DNA of 64,000 nt from Silene conica. Lineage: Eukaryota; Streptophyta; Magnoliopsida; Caryophyllales; Caryophyllaceae. A program made the position numbers and the translations under genes. The DNA lies in the NCBI GenBank assembly GCA_029255685.2, contig CM055317.2:75071460-75135459 (forward strand), given 5' to 3'. Within the stretch, counting starts at the first letter, position 1, and every line of letters starts with the position of its first letter. Below are positions 34,010 through 45,461 of this stretch, piece by piece. The notes beneath the pieces are model-generated. The model saw only the letters and a program-made list of their open reading frames with translations. It made no database searches and was not told the DNA's origin.

Positions 34010-34470
34010 GCAACATCAAGGACAACGGTTATGCAATAGTATGATGCATATTAACTTGTAATGCACATGGGCTTCGGTCAACAACCGATGTACAAAACAT
34101 AAATGGACATCAGATTACAGCTAAAGAATGATGTGCATACATATGAAAGACATCAGACTTATTAAACCTCCGATGTGCAATAACACATGGACATCAGATG
34201 TTAGCTAAAGAATGATGTGCATAAGGATGAAGGACATCAGACTTATTAAACCTCCGATGTGCAATAACACATGGACATCAGATGTTAGCTAAAGAATGAT
34301 GTGCATAAGGATGATGGACATCAGACGTATTAAACATCCGATGTGCATTAACAAATGGACATCGGTTGCACAACCGATGTCCTTGATACCCATAATGGAC
34401 ATCAGTGAACTCTACATCGGTTGCTAATCCGATGTCCTTGACCATAAAAGTCCGATGTCCTTAAGGGTTT
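34010..34470. repeat. Right subterminal repeats of the gene-capturing CACTA
   Basis: A tandem block built on ATGGACATCAGATGTTAGCT / AAAGAATGATGTGCATA and CCTCCGATGTGCAATAACAC is repeated about every 75 bp at 34100-34370. ACCGATGTCC copies follow up to the terminus. Confidence 0.85.
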
Positions 34471-34642
34471 ATGTAGTAGTGTAACCACCAAATGCAGTGG
34501 GTAAACATATGATAAAGTGAGATTTAAAAGGATTAACAAAAATGCTCGAGATATTTTCTAAACTAAAAGTAGTTTAAAGAGGATGGAGAAAATTAGCTTT
34601 ACTATAAAATTATAAGTTAAATTTTTTAAATGATTTTATATA

Positions 34643-34674
34643 TACCCGTACAACTTTGCACGGGTTTAAACTAG
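34643..34674 (+). mobile_element. Helitron 3' terminus
   Basis: Hairpin ACCCGT...GCACGGGT (34643-34665), then TTAAA and CTAG (34671-34674) followed by T. It is the same arrangement as the end of the minus-strand Helitron at 7345-7376. The 5' TC end was not found; the gene-capturing CACTA may lie inside this Helitron. Confidence 0.65.
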
Positions 34675-35280
34675 TTTAAGAATGAAAGGAGTACATCTTT
34701 ATCTGTAAGTGGATTATAGATCGGATGTATTACCACTAGTTTAATAGTTTCCAAACTATATAATAAAGTTTTTGAGTTTTGTTTTAAAATTTATAAGTTT
34801 TATTATAAAATTTCTGAGTTCATTCACAAAAATATTAAACTAAAAAAATTTCAATAAACCTCAAAAACATTACTCACAAACTTAGCTAAACTTGAGTTTT
34901 TGACGGGAAAAAAAGTAAAGTCTAACTTATAAACTCTAATAAACTAAAAAAAAAATGCACATATGCTTAAAGACAAGTAAATTTTGAGGTAATGCATCCT
35001 ATACGTGTTCCTTTTAGTTCGTTCCTATAGTATGTACCAGGGATAGCCATGAATCTCGGATTCTCTCCAAAACCTGTGGATCGGATCTGGATTGCAATAT
35101 TTTGGATCTAATGGATATGAGTAGGATCTAATGTATAAAAACGGATCCAGATATGGATCTAATGGTTAAGATCCATATCCTATCGATCCTTATATCCATT
35201 TTTATACTATTTTAAAATAAAAATAAAAAATAAGTTAAAAAATTAGTAAAAAAAAAATCATTTCTATTTTTAATCCTTTT
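34675..35280. other. AT-rich intergenic DNA
   Basis: A stretch at 35040-35205 is rich in GGATCTAATGGATATG/GGATCCAGATATGGATC repeats, similar in style to 55360-55450. No gene. Confidence 0.45.
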
Positions 35281-35775
35281 TGGTTGTGAGTGTCATGTCT
35301 TATAATCACGAGTGTTGTTTTGTTTTGTCTATTTTTAATCCTTTTTTGGCTAAGGGTGTCATGTCCGTTAATCATAGAGATGCTATCTCTTGCTAACCTT
35401 TGGAGATTGTTTTGGCTAGGGGGTTGTGCGAGTTTTTTTTCTACATCGTTTGCTATGGTCTTACTCGTTTTTCTAGGCTTCGAGTTTCTTGTCCTTGTTT
35501 GTGTCCTAAAGTGTAGGAGTTTTCTCTACTTTGGAGGTAGGTCTAGGTCTGTCATCCGTATTTTCTTTCTACGTCCTAGTGGCGTAAGTATACTTTGTCC
35601 ACTTTCTATGGTTCAAGAGTCTCGATGGTCCTCTAATGTCGTTTATTGCAGCCACGGTGATGAATCTCCGAGACACATTTTTGTGTCTTGTTGCAAGTAT
35701 TTCTCTGAAGCCGCATCCCTTAAGATGAGTAATGTTATGTGCGATCACATGGACAACTCTAATCATCCCTTTTAG
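35281..35775 (+). pseudogene. LINE remnant with RT zinc-binding (zf-RVT-like) motif
   Basis: An open frame whose C-terminal part reads VVYCSHGDESPRHIFVSC, the pattern of the zinc-binding region after plant LINE reverse transcriptase (C...ES..HIF..C). Upstream, LWRLFWLGGCASFF is compatible. Weak evidence, with no reverse-transcriptase core nearby. Confidence 0.4.
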
Positions 35776-36006
35776 AATGTTGGGGATGTTGATTTTGTTT
35801 TATGTGCTCAACCATCCGTACACTATCAACACATCGTTATTTGGCTATTTGCCTATGTAGTTACTCTTTTGTATTAGCTTATGTTTTTAGTAAAAGTGCA
35901 TTTGACCAAATGAGTCAAATTTCATCTGTATAAACCTCTGTTTACGGTGCCAAAAAAATGATTTCTCCCTCGTTAACATTTCCAAGTGCAAAACATACTT
36001 TGTTAT
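35776..36006. other. Spacer before the LTR array
   Basis: Likely the tail of the LINE remnant and target DNA of the LTR element. GTTAT precedes the first LTR, but no matching 3' target duplication exists because the array is truncated. Confidence 0.45.
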
Positions 36007-37047
36007 TGTAACATCCCGCATTTTCGTAAACAATATTTAAAGGTTTTAAGTTCAAGCTCGAGAAATAATTTATATTTCGTAATTTTTGGGATTTCATTTA
36101 AATAACTGATTAATTTATGTGAGAATATTTTTTTAAAGGATTTAAATAAGATTTCATTTAATTGCGTAAATTGCGTCTTAACAATTTAATTTCATAGTCC
36201 GGAAAATATTTATATCGTCTTAAGTTTATAGTTACCTTAAGTCGGTGTTCTTAGCTTGAACCGTCTTAAAACTTGTCTTATGGGCCTAACTTGTTAATGG
36301 ACCCATTTCCCCTCTTTTTCCTCACAAAACCCTAACCCCACCATCTTCTACCTCCCTCCTCCATTTCATTTTTCAGATTTGATAAAATAAACAAACACCA
36401 TTTTTGATTTCCTCCTCCTTCAATCTTAAAACTCTCATAGAATCTTCGTTTCTTATCCGATTGAGGCGATTTTCGCGGCCACGGATTCCTCTTCTCGCCC
36501 TCCATCTTTCTAGGTAAGTTTTTACCCAAAATAATTCCGTCTTATATTCTGGCCGTGACCCTAAGGTCACGTTTTTCGAGGTTTACGGATGTTTGTTGTG
36601 TTTCTAGCGCGGACTTGGGCAAAAGGAGTAGCTTGGAGTCGGATTCATGTTGGTCTAAGAAGTTATAAGGTGACGATAATGAGAAACTCGGCCTTTATGT
36701 GTAAATTAGCACTTTTGTTGTGTTTCTTGTGTTGGTTTCTGATTTTATTAATGTTCATTGTTCAAAGGACTTAGTAATATGTTTAGGATGTTTGCTATGT
36801 GAAGAATTCATGCTTTAAAGTGTTATTATAAGTTCTTAAGCATATTTTCAGTTTTTCGCATTTTGCGAAGGATACTTATTAAATTCATTTGAGGATTGTT
36901 ATGGGACTTACTTGCTGATAGATTAGTAGTATTTGGCGTTTGATATTGTTTTGTAAACATCACATGAATCGTTGTGTAAGTTTTGGTGTCGAATGGGTGA
37001 ATTTTGAAGAAGGCTGAAATCACGATTTTGCGTTACAGGCTCTCTGA

Positions 37048-37426
37048 GCCGGTCGACCGACCGGCCGCCGGTCGACCGGCTGGGAGTGCATTTGGGTGTT
37101 TTTCGTATTTTGAGAATTTGGCCTTGGACTGCCAGCCGGCCGACCGGCTGCCTGCCGACCGGCTGGTAGTCCCTTTGTGTCGTGTATGTTTTGCGAAAAC
37201 TATAGGTAGATGGGAGCCCAGCCGGCAGACCGGCCGCCTGCCAGCCGGCTGGGAGTGCAATTGGGAATGGGTTGCGATTTTAGTAAAGGCTAGGGAATGG
37301 GGTTCCCAGCCGGCCGACCGGCTGCCTGCCGACCGGCTGGGAGTCCTTGTGTGTTTTGTTTCGAAAAGAAAGAGGAGCTGAGTGGGTCACCAGCCGGCCG
37401 ACCGGCTGCCTGCCGACCGGCTGGGG
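37048..37426. repeat. GC-rich quasi-palindromic blocks in the LTR (5 copies)
   Basis: Five blocks of about 39 bp of the form AGCCGGCCGACCGGCTGCCT / GCCGACCGGCTGGGAG lie about 85 bp apart. Each is largely self-complementary (AGCCGG...CCGGCT). The same blocks recur at 43528-43906 and 50008-50386. The Pro/Ala/Arg-rich open frames they create are compositional. Confidence 0.85.
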
Positions 37427-37724
37427 ACCCCTGTAAGCTAATTTTGAATTTGAATTTGTAAATCGTTCGTAACTTTCAAACGGTTAATCGGCTTTGATTG
37501 AAACTCGTTTTGTATACCCGTGACATCTATTTGAGGTCCCCGGAGGATGGGTAACATTATATTGGGTTCGGGAATGGAGTAAGGATAGAGACCCCCCGGT
37601 CGGGTAACCGAAAGGGAAACCGGCTCTCCCTCAACTTAGTTCCCGGGGTCAATTAAGTGTTGATTAGAAGTTAAGAAAAGTAGAACTATAGATTAGTTCA
37701 TAGACTTTGGTTGATATTGTATTG

Positions 37725-38302
37725 ATGCGTATTAAGTTATGCCTTAAGCTGGCCTCTGAACTTAATACGTGAGTTGTTTGTCATATATGGGGATATGCCT
37801 TAAGCTGGCCTCTGAGCCCTATATGTGTATGTTTGTCGTGTCTGGGACATGCCTTAAGCTGGCCTCTGAGTTCAGACATGTGTGATAGTGATCGCGTTGG
37901 AACATGCCTTAAGTTGGCCTCTGAGTCTGACGAGTAGAGCAGCTGCACAACGGGGTAGCTAAGGAACTGACACCTTGCCCGGAGTGCAGATGTTTGGTGC
38001 TAGAACATGCCTTAAGCTGGCCTCTGAGTTTAGTACCTTGTGATGTGGTGAAGGGACATGCCTTAAGCTGGCCTCTGAGTCCTTTACTTTTGGATGCTAG
38101 TCTATGCCTTAAGTTGGCCGCTGAGTCTAGTGTCTTGCTGATTGGCAGGTCCATGCCTTAAGTTGGCCTCTGAGTCCTTGCTTGCTGAATGTTTTGGTGT
38201 TTAGGTTATGTCTTAAGTTGACCGCTGAACCTTTACACTTGCTGAACGTTTTGGTATTAGGTTATGTCTTGAGTTGACCGCTGAACCTTTTACTTGCTGA
38301 AT
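37725..38302 (+). repeat. Array of ten hairpins with a shared loop in the LTR
   Basis: The loop core ATGCCTTAAGCTGGCCTCTG occurs ten times (starting near 37739, 37794, 37849, 37904, 38007, 38057, 38104, 38153, 38208, 38264; the last two begin ATGTCTTRAGTTGACCGCTG). Each is bounded by a stem of about 8-12 bp whose two sides are complementary to each other but differ from unit to unit, for example CGTATTAAGT/ACTTAATACG and CATATATGGGG/CCCTATATGTG. Repeated at 44205-44782 and 50685-51262. Function unknown. Confidence 0.8.
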
Positions 38303-38983
38303 TTATCTGCTTGCCTTGAGTTGGTACGTGTCAGATATAGATATTGATAATGATGAGTAAATGTAAATTTGCTGAGTTATGGTTTGATCATCCAAGGCAT
38401 TGGGTGACTCTATGATCGGTTTCATAAATAGTTGGATTGAAAGACCCCCCCGACTGGGTAACCAGTAGGGAAACCGGCTCTCCTTCCTAACGGTTTATGA
38501 AGTTGGTTGAGAGCCGTGCATTAGAGTTGCATGATAGTATGAGAACAGTTGATGAGTTGGTTATGCTTCACATGTTGATATATGTTGGAGTATTCTGTAT
38601 TGTTTTATGTGTTACGTGTTGTCGCAAAAGGTGGCTAGGAGAACTCTAGTCACTCCCCACTGATTGTGGCGTACATGTTTACATGTATGTAGGTACATGA
38701 CAGGTGGTTGGCAGAGGGTTGCATGGAGCTAGCGAGCGATGATCCTTCATCGATTGACTTGCACTTTTACGTTAGCTAGACTTTAGATTTACATTTCAGT
38801 CCTTGAGTGCCTGTAGGGATGTGCCATCCCGGGCTGCTTTTATATTGCACTTATGTACTTATTTATGTTTCAGTTTTGTAGTAGGACACCTCGCATGTCT
38901 AGTTATGTTAAAAAGTTTTAATTCCGCTGCATTTTTAGTACTTTGTATGTTTATATTTCCGCTTTCGCGAGGGGTTTTACAGT

Positions 38984-38995
38984 TGGTATCAGAGC
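38984..38995 (+). promoter_or_regulatory. Primer-binding site, copy 1
   Basis: TGGTATCAGAGC, complementary to the 3' end of initiator tRNA-Met, 2 nt after the LTR end. Typical for plant LTR retrotransposons. Confidence 0.92.
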
Positions 38996-41900
38996 GTTAT
39001 CGCTCCCGACGCACTCATGTAACCTCCAACCTTAACTTGACCATTTAATTGAATAATGAATGAGAGATGGGGTAGATTTAAGGACTTATATTGTAGTCTG
39101 TTTTGTGATTGCTTTTATTAGGCTCTAACGTGTTTGTTGATTGTCATCGATTTCGCTTTTATATCTTTCAATCGACGAACCGTGGGCTTATCCATTTGAC
39201 GGTGGAGATCGGAGTTTCTACCGAAGATAGAAGGTTCGTGCAACTGTTGGAGAATGCTTCTGAGCCTTGAAGATACTCCTCTTTCTTTGTGCATCACCTT
39301 CTTTGATAACTCCGGATGCACATCCTTCTTTTAGAATATTTGTCTATCTCAATTGAACAGATCTTCATATCTTTTCAGCTTAACCTTGTTGCTTGCTTTC
39401 TTAAGGTGCCCTCTAAGTAATCTGCCCTTTTATTGGATTTGGAGGAACTAGTCTTAGGATAACCGTAAGTTGTGTTATGTGAAATATTGTTATTTGAGGA
39501 ATAACTTAAGAGGTATCGAGAGACATGTTTTGGTGATCCAAGGGTCTAGTTGTCTATCCAATTGGGAGAGTGAAAGTGAGTGATAGGATGCTTGCTTGAA
39601 GGGTGAGTTGTATACGTAGTCTTTGTGGAGCTTAATCTTGAGAACCATACTTAAATTGTGAAAATATGTGGATTGAAGAGTACCGTTTAAGGAGTTAGAT
39701 AAGATACTTGAGGATATAGAGCGACCTAGAAGAATAGGCTTAAGATGCTAAGGATGATGAGTGGATGAGTGAAGTGAGTTAGTATCACTTGACTTAGGTG
39801 AGTGATTGAGCTGGGAAAGGCCGTTGTTGGGGAATGCGAATCATTGGCTATAATATTTGAATACTTGAAGAATTTATGACTTAAGCTTAGAAGAAGTGAA
39901 CCACTATTCGACCCTAGGCTGCTTATTGAATCTTAATGTTTATTTACTGAAAAACTTAATAGAAATTTGAGGATGCACCACAGGTCTGTGGATAGGATAA
40001 AGTAATCTATAGGGAGACGAGAATTCGGAAAACTTGATGGTCTAGGAATTGTTATCTGGTGGACAGTAAGGTAAGTAAATAAAGTGGATATAGCATATAG
40101 GGGTGATGACCTGAAAGTGTTATTGAATTGTCATTTGTGGAACTAGCAGAGATGTGACATCTCAAACTTTTGGGAATAGGTAGTTGTAAAGATGTTATCG
40201 TCTAAAGTTTGGAAGATTATGGTATATAAATCATTGGAGGAAATGTTCATGAGAACCGACAATTGAATGGCTTGATTTAGGAAGTAAGAAGTGAGAACCC
40301 CGTGAGAATAGTGAGAGGCCCGCACCTTGGAAGATTTCCGTAATCGTTTCCTTCATATCGCTTCTCTCCTTTCCCCTCCTCTGCTTCTCCTTCTGATCTT
40401 CGCTTCAATTTTACTGGAGTCCATAGCCTAAAGTTCCTTACCTTGTCATCTTGTTGTCCCTCGAGCCGTATTCCGTGCGTCTCTCTCGAGACCTATGTCA
40501 TGGTTATCCCTGAAGTTCGTATCTCAACTCCTCTTCTGTGAGCCTTGTTCCTTTTCATTTAGATTAGTGGCGGGATCGACTTGTTCTTGGAGTAGTGAAA
40601 CTTGCCTTGAGGAATGCTTGGTTTTGCGTTGTCAAAGTTTGGTTGAGAGGGTCGTGATAATAATATTTGGGTGATATTGGATAGTGTGCCGTCTTGAAAG
40701 CTTCATGTTAGATGGCTAGATGTAAGTGGTGATTGTAGATTTGGAAGTACCATTTGAGGATTTAAATACGATACTTGGAGTCTTAGGTTATTTTGGAGGT
40801 ACATGCTTAAGATGATGATGATGTGGTTAAATTGATGAATTAGGTAAGTTAGTGCTACTTAATCTTGAGGAATTTTTGGTAATGCAGAAAGGACCACTTA
40901 CTTGAGGAGCGAGAGTTATTGGTAACGGTGTGAGAATGTTGAGACATTTATAAATAGACCTATGGAGCTGACTGAGTGTTGACCTTAGGTTACTTATGGA
41001 ACCTCAACGTTTACCTATTGGAGCGCTTATTGGGATTGGAAAATGCACCACTGTAGGTGGATCGTTTAGGATAACTTATGGGATGATGGAAGCCTGTTGG
41101 CTTAATAATACTCCAATGATGATGGATGGGTAATCATTGATGTTTGTGGTAATCATAGTGTAGAGATTTGCAACTTATAAGTGTTCATGAATATCGTTCG
41201 GGAAGTTCGGAATGTGAATAACTAAACCTTATGGGAACTGTAGGAGTGAAAGTGGTTACTTCCTTGGAACTTTTCTTGGGATGTAGATTGTTGGTAAGTG
41301 GTTAGAAACAAGAGGATTTAAGAGTTGTTACCTTAGTAAGGTCTTGATTTGAATGATCATTGTGGTAATAAAATTTGGGAATTTAGGATGTCGAACCTTG
41401 TGGAATAGGTTAGCTAGGATCGAACTGTTAAAAGTTAAGGTTATAGGATGTTGAATGCCATATTTTGGTTTTCGAGGTTCGGTGTCATGGTAATAGAATT
41501 CTGGTTTGAAGTGCTGAAAGTGCGTGAACCTTGGTTTGAAGTATGTGTTTTAGGCTTCCACTTTGAGTGAGAGATCCTTAACCGTGGTTAAACGGATTTT
41601 AGTGTGAACTGAGTGAGAGTTTTGGAAACCTTCTTGTTGAGGACTACCTTGTTATGTGGATGAGATGATAGTAAGAGGGATCGTGAAACCATTGTGAGTC
41701 TAGAAATTACTGAAATCGCCCTTCTTGGGATATACTAGAAATCGTTGTAACGATGTTTTGATTATGGATTGAGCGGTTAGTGTACCCAAGTTTGGCAAGA
41801 GTTACCGTTTTCCTTGACCTCTAACCTGGTTGTTTCATTCCTTCGATCCTTTCTCGTGCGTTCTGTCAGTTGTGAGACTGGAAACTCACCATTCTTCGTG

Positions 41901-42470
41901 TTGAAGGTAATCTCTATGATCGTTTCTGCGCTCCCGGTGACTGTTTTTGAAATTTGTTTCCCATTGTTAACTCTGAAAGTTTGTAGTTTTTGAAAAATCT
42001 TAATTGTTTCGAGAATTTGAAACTGCTCCCTCTTTTGGGGAAAGTGGCATTTTTACCGTTGTTGCAATTTTACTCGTTTGTAGAATCGAAATAAAGGTTA
42101 TTGTGGGAAATTCGGTTTTGAAAGAACTAATTTATTACAATTTAGATTGATCTCAGCGTTGATTTGTCATCTGAACTCGTTATTGGAGACGTCTGATAAC
42201 CCGTACTGTGCTTATCAACACCGGATCGATCGGGATTTTGAACTTTTAATGATTTAACCTTGGGACTTGTCTCAGATTTGGAATGTCGGACTCTTGAGTA
42301 CGTAACGAGAATCCCAATGTCCATTGATGACGACTCGTGCCTTAGAATCTTTCTTTTAAAACCTTTTCGAAAGACAGGGATTTAGATTTCCATAATCCGG
42401 GTAGTACGTTTGGTAACTAGAGTTGTTTAAGTACTTATTTCCGTCTTCAAGTTTCGAGGACGAAACTTTT

Positions 42471-42486
42471 TGAAAGATGGGGTGAT
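42471..42486 (+). promoter_or_regulatory. Polypurine tract, copy 1
   Basis: TGAAAGATGGGGTGAT directly precedes LTR 2 (TGTAACATCC). It is the primer for plus-strand synthesis and is preceded by TTTCGAGGACGAAAC. Confidence 0.8.
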
Positions 42487-45461
42487 TGTAACATCCCGCA
42501 TTTTCGTAAACAATATTTAAAGGTTTTAAGTTCAAGCTCGAGAAATAATTTATATTTCGTAATTTTTGGGATTTCATTTAAATAACTGATTGATTTGTGT
42601 GAGAATATTTTTTTAAAGGATTTAAATAAGATTTCATTTAATTGCGTAAATTGCGTCTTAACAATTTAATTTCATAGTCCGGAAAATATTTATATCGTCT
42701 TAAGTTTATAGTTACCTTAAGTCGATGTTCTTAGCTTGAACCGTCTTAAAACTTGTCTTATGGGCCTAACTTGTTAATGGACCCATTTCCCCTCTTTTTC
42801 CTCACAAAACCCTAACCCCACCATCTTCTACCTCCCTCCTCCATTTCATTTTTCAGATTTGATAAAATAAACAAACACCATTTTTGATTTCCTCCTCCTT
42901 CAATCTTAAAACTCTCATAGAATCTTCGTTTCTTATCCGATTGAGGCGATTTTCGCGGCCACGGATTCCTCTTCTCGCCCTCCATCTTTCTAGGTAAGTT
43001 TTTACCCAAAATAATTCCGTCTTATATTCTGGCCGTGACCCTAAGGTCACGTTTTTCGAGGTTTACGGATGTTTGTTGTGTTTCTAGCGCGGACTTGGGC
43101 AAAAGGAGTAGCTTGGAGTCGGATTCATGTTGGTCTAAGAAGTTATAAGGTGACGATAATGAGAAACTCGGCCTTTATGTGTAAATTAGCACTTTTGTTG
43201 TGTTTCTTGTGTTGGTTTCTGATTTTATTAATGTTCATTGTTCAAAGGACTTAGTAATATGTTTAGGATGTTTGCTATGTGAAGAATTCATGCTTTAAAG
43301 TGTTATTATAAGTTCTTAAGCATATTTTCAGTTTTTCGCATTTTGCGAAGGATACTTATTAAATTCATTTGAGGATTGTTATGGGACTTACTTGCTGATA
43401 GATTAGTAGTATTTGGCGTTTGATATTGTTTTGTAAACATCACATGAATCGTTGTGTAAGTTTTGGTGTCGAATGGGTGAATTTTGAAGAAGGCTGAAAT
43501 CACGATTTTGCGTTACAGGCTCTCTGAGCCGGTCGACCGACCGGCCGCCGGTCGACCGGCTGGGAGTGCATTTGGGTGTTTTTCGTATTTTGAGAATTTG
43601 GCCTTGGACTGCCAGCCGGCCGACCGGCTGCCTGCCGACCGGCTGGTAGTCCCTTTGTGTCGTGTATGTTTTGCGAAAACTATAGGTAGATGGGAGCCCA
43701 GCCGGCAGACCGGCCGCCTGCCAGCCGGCTGGGAGTGCAATTGGGAATGGGTTGCGATTTTAGTAAAGGCTAGGGAATGGGGTTCCCAGCCGGCCGACCG
43801 GCTGCCTGCCGACCGGCTGGGAGTCCTTGTGTGTTTTGTTTCGAAAAGAAAGAGGAGCTGAGTGGGTCACCAGCCGGCCGACCGGCTGCCTGCCGACCGG
43901 CTGGGGACCCCTGTAAGCTAATTTTGAATTTGAATTTGTAAATCGTTCGTAACTTTCAAACGGTTAATCGGCTTTGATTGAAACTCGTTTTGTATACCCG
44001 TGACATCTATTTGAGGTCCCCGGAGGATGGGTAACATTATATTGGGTTCGGGAATGGAGTAAGGATAGAGACCCCCCGGTCGGGTAACCGAAAGGGAAAC
44101 CGGCTCTCCCTCAACTTAGTTCCCGGGGTCAATTAAGTGTTGATTAGAAGTTAAGAAAAGTAGAACTATAGATTAGTTCATAGACTTTGGTTGATATTGT
44201 ATTGATGCGTATTAAGTTATGCCTTAAGCTGGCCTCTGAACTTAATACGTGAGTTGTTTGTCATATATGGGGATATGCCTTAAGCTGGCCTCTGAGCCCT
44301 ATATGTGTATGTTTGTCGTGTCTGGGACATGCCTTAAGCTGGCCTCTGAGTTCAGACATGTGTGATAGTGATCGCGTTGGAACATGCCTTAAGTTGGCCT
44401 CTGAGTCTGACGAGTAGAGCAGCTGCACAACGGGGTAGCTAAGGAACTGACACCTTGCCCGGAGTGCAGATGTTTGGTGCTAGAACATGCCTTAAGCTGG
44501 CCTCTGAGTTTAGTACCTTGTGATGTGGTGAAGGGACATGCCTTAAGCTGGCCTCTGAGTCCTTTACTTTTGGATGCTAGTCTATGCCTTAAGTTGGCCG
44601 CTGAGTCTAGTGTCTTGCTGATTGGCAGGTCCATGCCTTAAGTTGGCCTCTGAGTCCTTGCTTGCTGAATGTTTTGGTGTTTAGGTTATGTCTTAAGTTG
44701 ACCGCTGAACCTTTACACTTGCTGAACGTTTTGGTATTAGGTTATGTCTTGAGTTGACCGCTGAACCTTTTACTTGCTGAATTTATCTGCTTGCCTTGAG
44801 TTGGTACGTGTCAGATATAGATATTGATAATGATGAGTAAATGTAAATTTGCTGAGTTATGGTTTGATCATCCAAGGCATTGGGTGACTCTATGATCGGT
44901 TTCATAAATAGTTGGATTGAAAGACCCCCCCGACTGGGTAACCAGTAGGGAAACCGGCTCTCCTTCCTAACGGTTTATGAAGTTGGTTGAGAGCCGTGCA
45001 TTAGAGTTGCATGATAGTATGAGAACAGTTGATGAGTTGGTTATGCTTCACATGTTGATATATGTTGGAGTATTCTGTATTGTTTTATGTGTTACGTGTT
45101 GTCGCAAAAGGTGGCTAGGAGAACTCTAGTCACTCCCCACTGATTGTGGCGTACATGTTTACATGTATGTAGGTACATGACAGGTGGTTGGCAGAGGGTT
45201 GCATGGAGCTAGCGAGCGATGATCCTTCATCGATTGACTTGCACTTTTACGTTAGCTAGACTTTAGATTTACATTTCAGTCCTTGAGTGCCTGTAGGGAT
45301 GTGCCATCCCGGGCTGCTTTTATATTGCACTTATGTACTTATTTATGTTTCAGTTTTGTAGTAGGACACCTCGCATGTCTAGTTATGTTAAAAAGTTTTA
45401 ATTCCGCTGCATTTTTAGTACTTTGTATGTTTATATTTCCGCTTTCGCGAGGGGTTTTACA
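42487..45461 (+). repeat. LTR 2 (2975 bp)
   Basis: Identical to LTR 3 up to about 51300; differs from LTR 1 at three positions near its start. It contains the same GC-rich and hairpin arrays (43528-43906, 44205-44782). Confidence 0.9.

Larger units (their letters stand above)
30301..34481 (+). mobile_element. Non-autonomous CACTA (Pack-type) carrying Ca2+-ATPase gene fragments, 4.18 kb
   Basis: The terminal inverted repeats CACTACTACAGAAACCCTTA (left) and CACTACTACATAAACCCTTA (right, inverted) continue in common as AGGACATCGG. The flanking duplication is TAA. Both ends carry subterminal GGACATCAGA / CCGATGTCC repeats (30330-30535 and 34010-34470). No TNP2 or TNPA sequence is inside. Instead there is a Ca2+-ATPase fragment with intron-like spacers (32001-33372) and a short exon-like ORF (33589-33672). 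Repeats with TTTGGTTAGTTGATGAA (33725-33925) also occur. CACTA elements are known to capture host gene pieces; this looks like a clear case. Confidence 0.9.
36007..38981 (+). repeat. LTR 1 (2975 bp)
   Basis: TG...CA ends. It differs from LTR 2 at 36112, 36117 and 36245 (A, A, G here; G, G, A in LTRs 2 and 3). It contains five GC-rich quasi-palindromic blocks (37048-37426), a duplicated GGTAACC...GGGAAACCGGCTCTCC block (about 37588-37632, 38441-38485) and ten loop-sharing hairpins (37725-38302). The LTR is unusually long for an element with so little inside. Confidence 0.9.
38982..42486 (+). repeat. Internal region 1 of the LTR element (non-coding)
   Basis: 3.5 kb with only short ORFs in all frames. 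Phrases such as GAATTTTTGGTAATG, TTGAGGA and GGATGATG recur loosely and suggest decayed internal duplications, but no protein domain is recognised. It ends in the purine tract. Identical to internal region 2 as far as I compared. Confidence 0.8.

Noticed and set aside
36002..36006. GTTAT as target duplication of the LTR array
   Set aside because: The 3' end of the array is truncated at 55252 without an LTR, so no partner copy can exist.
36332..36570. Two overlapping 65-residue minus-strand ORFs repeated in each LTR
   Set aside because: Short, Lys/Arg-rich and overlapping in different frames inside the LTR; their repetition is explained by the tandem.
37004..37381. 125-residue Ala/Pro/Arg/Asp-rich ORF present in all three LTR copies
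   Set aside because: It is created by the GC-rich quasi-palindromic blocks; the opposite strand is open too, and there is no recognisable domain.
37725..38302. CRISPR-like regular repeat array
   Set aside because: Plant nuclear LTR sequence; the units are hairpin loops with matched flanks, not identical repeats separating unrelated spacers, and no cas genes exist.
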